DNA from: AWTP1-13 sp041288195 | Lineage (GTDB): Bacteria > Pseudomonadota > Alphaproteobacteria > Rhizobiales > Hyphomicrobiaceae | Direction of reading: 5' to 3' | Assembly: GCA_041288195.1 (NCBI GenBank) | Contig: JBGGME010000155.1 | Span: 1 to 64,000 of the forward strand | Length of the DNA: 64,000 bases | In this document: positions 63,461 to 64,000 of the stretch, in pieces | How positions within the stretch are numbered: the first letter of the stretch is position 1 | How the letters are laid out: each line of letters begins with the position of its first letter | Notes under the pieces: generated by a model | What the model saw: the letters and a program-made list of their open reading frames with translations, nothing else | What the model was told of the DNA's origin: nothing | Databases searched by the model: none | Position numbers and translations under genes: made by a program

Positions 63461-64000
63461 TTGGCGGGTTCCAATCCACGGGTTTGCTCGTCTCCGCCGC
63501 CGCTTTGGCGCCGGCGAAGCATGCTCGTCGGGACCGGCAGCGTGCTGGCAGGCGCTGCATTGGATGCCTTGTGGTCGTCAGCTGCGGCACAATCTGCCGG
63601 ACAGGCTCCCGCGCTCGGCGCGCAGGTCCTCGGGCCCGTCCTGTCGCAGCCCGGATGGAACAAATGGATACAGAATGGCCAGGTTGCGCCGCTATATGAC
63701 GGCGAGATCGCACTTCTCAAAGCCATCCCGGCAGCACAGGTCTTCGGCAATGCCGCCGAAGCTCGTGCACGCCAGATCGCGGCGCACGTGCGGACCATGC
63801 AGCCGAATGCCGAGCCAGCGTATGTCGCGGCTTTCCTGACATTCGCGGGGCTTCAAAATTCGGCTCCATTCAGGGAGTGGCACGAGAGGGCGTACGAAAA
63901 GTACAAGGGAAAGACCGAATATCCATCCGGCGATGACCCGTATATCTGGGGCCGAGATCGAATTCCCATCGCGGCCGCATGGGCCAACGTCGAGATCGGA
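63461..64000 (+). CDS. Start of a Tat-exported protein, cut by the window end
   Basis: At least 180 residues, open to the last base. TTG 63461 has GGGGGGAG 6 bases upstream; ATG 63521 is a later alternative. The N-terminus is a twin-arginine-like signal: WRRRSMLVGTGSVLAGAALD then AAAQS. Downstream reads SQPGWNKWIQNGQVAPLYDG, AARARQIAAHVRTM-like sequence and GRDRIPIAAAWANVEIG. The family is not recognised. Composition is less G+C-rich than the MFS gene before it. Confidence 0.6.
   Translation, partial: MAGSNPRVCSSPPPLWRRRSMLVGTGSVLAGAALDALWSSAAAQSAGQAPALGAQVLGPVLSQPGWNKWIQNGQVAPLYDGEIALLKAIPAAQVFGNAAEARARQIAAHVRTMQPNAEPAYVAAFLTFAGLQNSAPFREWHERAYEKYKGKTEYPSGDDPYIWGRDRIPIAAAWANVEIG

Overview
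The window looks like a stretch of chromosome from a high-GC alphaproteobacterium, most likely in or near the order Hyphomicrobiales (Rhizobiales). The support is the gene order rne / N-acetylmuramoyl-L-alanine amidase / mrcA / prfB, an RNase E with a long acidic insertion, an ars operon that uses an aquaglyceroporin as in Sinorhizobium, small Omp25-like porins, and strong G/C bias at third codon positions. That bias also creates many long antisense open frames, which I have ignored. The genus cannot be fixed from the sequence alone. No tRNA, rRNA, CRISPR array, transposase, integrase or phage gene was seen.

Layout. 1-5 kb: a MOT1-type molybdate/sulfate transporter, rlmN, two sister four-helix membrane proteins and two small orphan proteins. 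5-14 kb: rne facing away from a cell-wall block (amidase, mrcA) and prfB, which keeps the programmed +1 frameshift. 14-17 kb: a parDE module, two RNA methyltransferases and a bactofilin. 17-24 kb: a secreted beta-propeller, folP, glmM and two outer-membrane barrels. 24-31 kb: serC, serA, a DUF4139 protein, purA and, on the opposite strand, alanine dehydrogenase. 31-41 kb: glycolate oxidase glcDEF, a cytochrome c and lutABC, that is, oxidation of glycolate and lactate feeding electrons to the respiratory chain. higBA follows lutC. 41-47 kb: a PanB-like enzyme with an altered metal site, a GntR regulator, a second ParE-type module, a PhyH oxygenase next to a fatty-acid hydroxylase, and a threonine-dehydratase-like enzyme. 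47-51 kb: an arsenic locus (two arsR, a flavoprotein with a Cys-rich tail, arsC, aquaporin). 51-55 kb: acetyltransferases, a Nudix hydrolase, a phosphoesterase and an MFS carrier. 55-60 kb: a cobalamin riboswitch controlling a TonB receptor and a complete B12-type ABC importer. 60-64 kb: an AT-rich one-gene insert, a patatin, an MFS carrier and the start of a Tat-exported protein.

The most unusual feature is a pair of one-gene inserts that lie just after a host gene and are flanked by a direct repeat of that gene's 3' end. Downstream of glcF, a gene for a two-helix membrane protein of unknown function sits between two 150-bp copies of the glcF 3' end; these differ at 8 bases but at only one amino acid. 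Downstream of the cobalamin ABC ATPase gene, an AT-rich gene for a short coiled-coil protein sits between two perfect 19-bp copies of that gene's end. Toxin-antitoxin modules likewise follow prfB, lutC and a DUF6166-like gene. Together these suggest that accessory genes enter this chromosome at the ends of core genes without destroying them.

Other points worth checking are a parE toxin whose start codon position reads ATC, an rlmN whose last codons come from a dispersed palindromic repeat, and the PanB paralogue in which two of the three metal ligands known from Escherichia coli are replaced.
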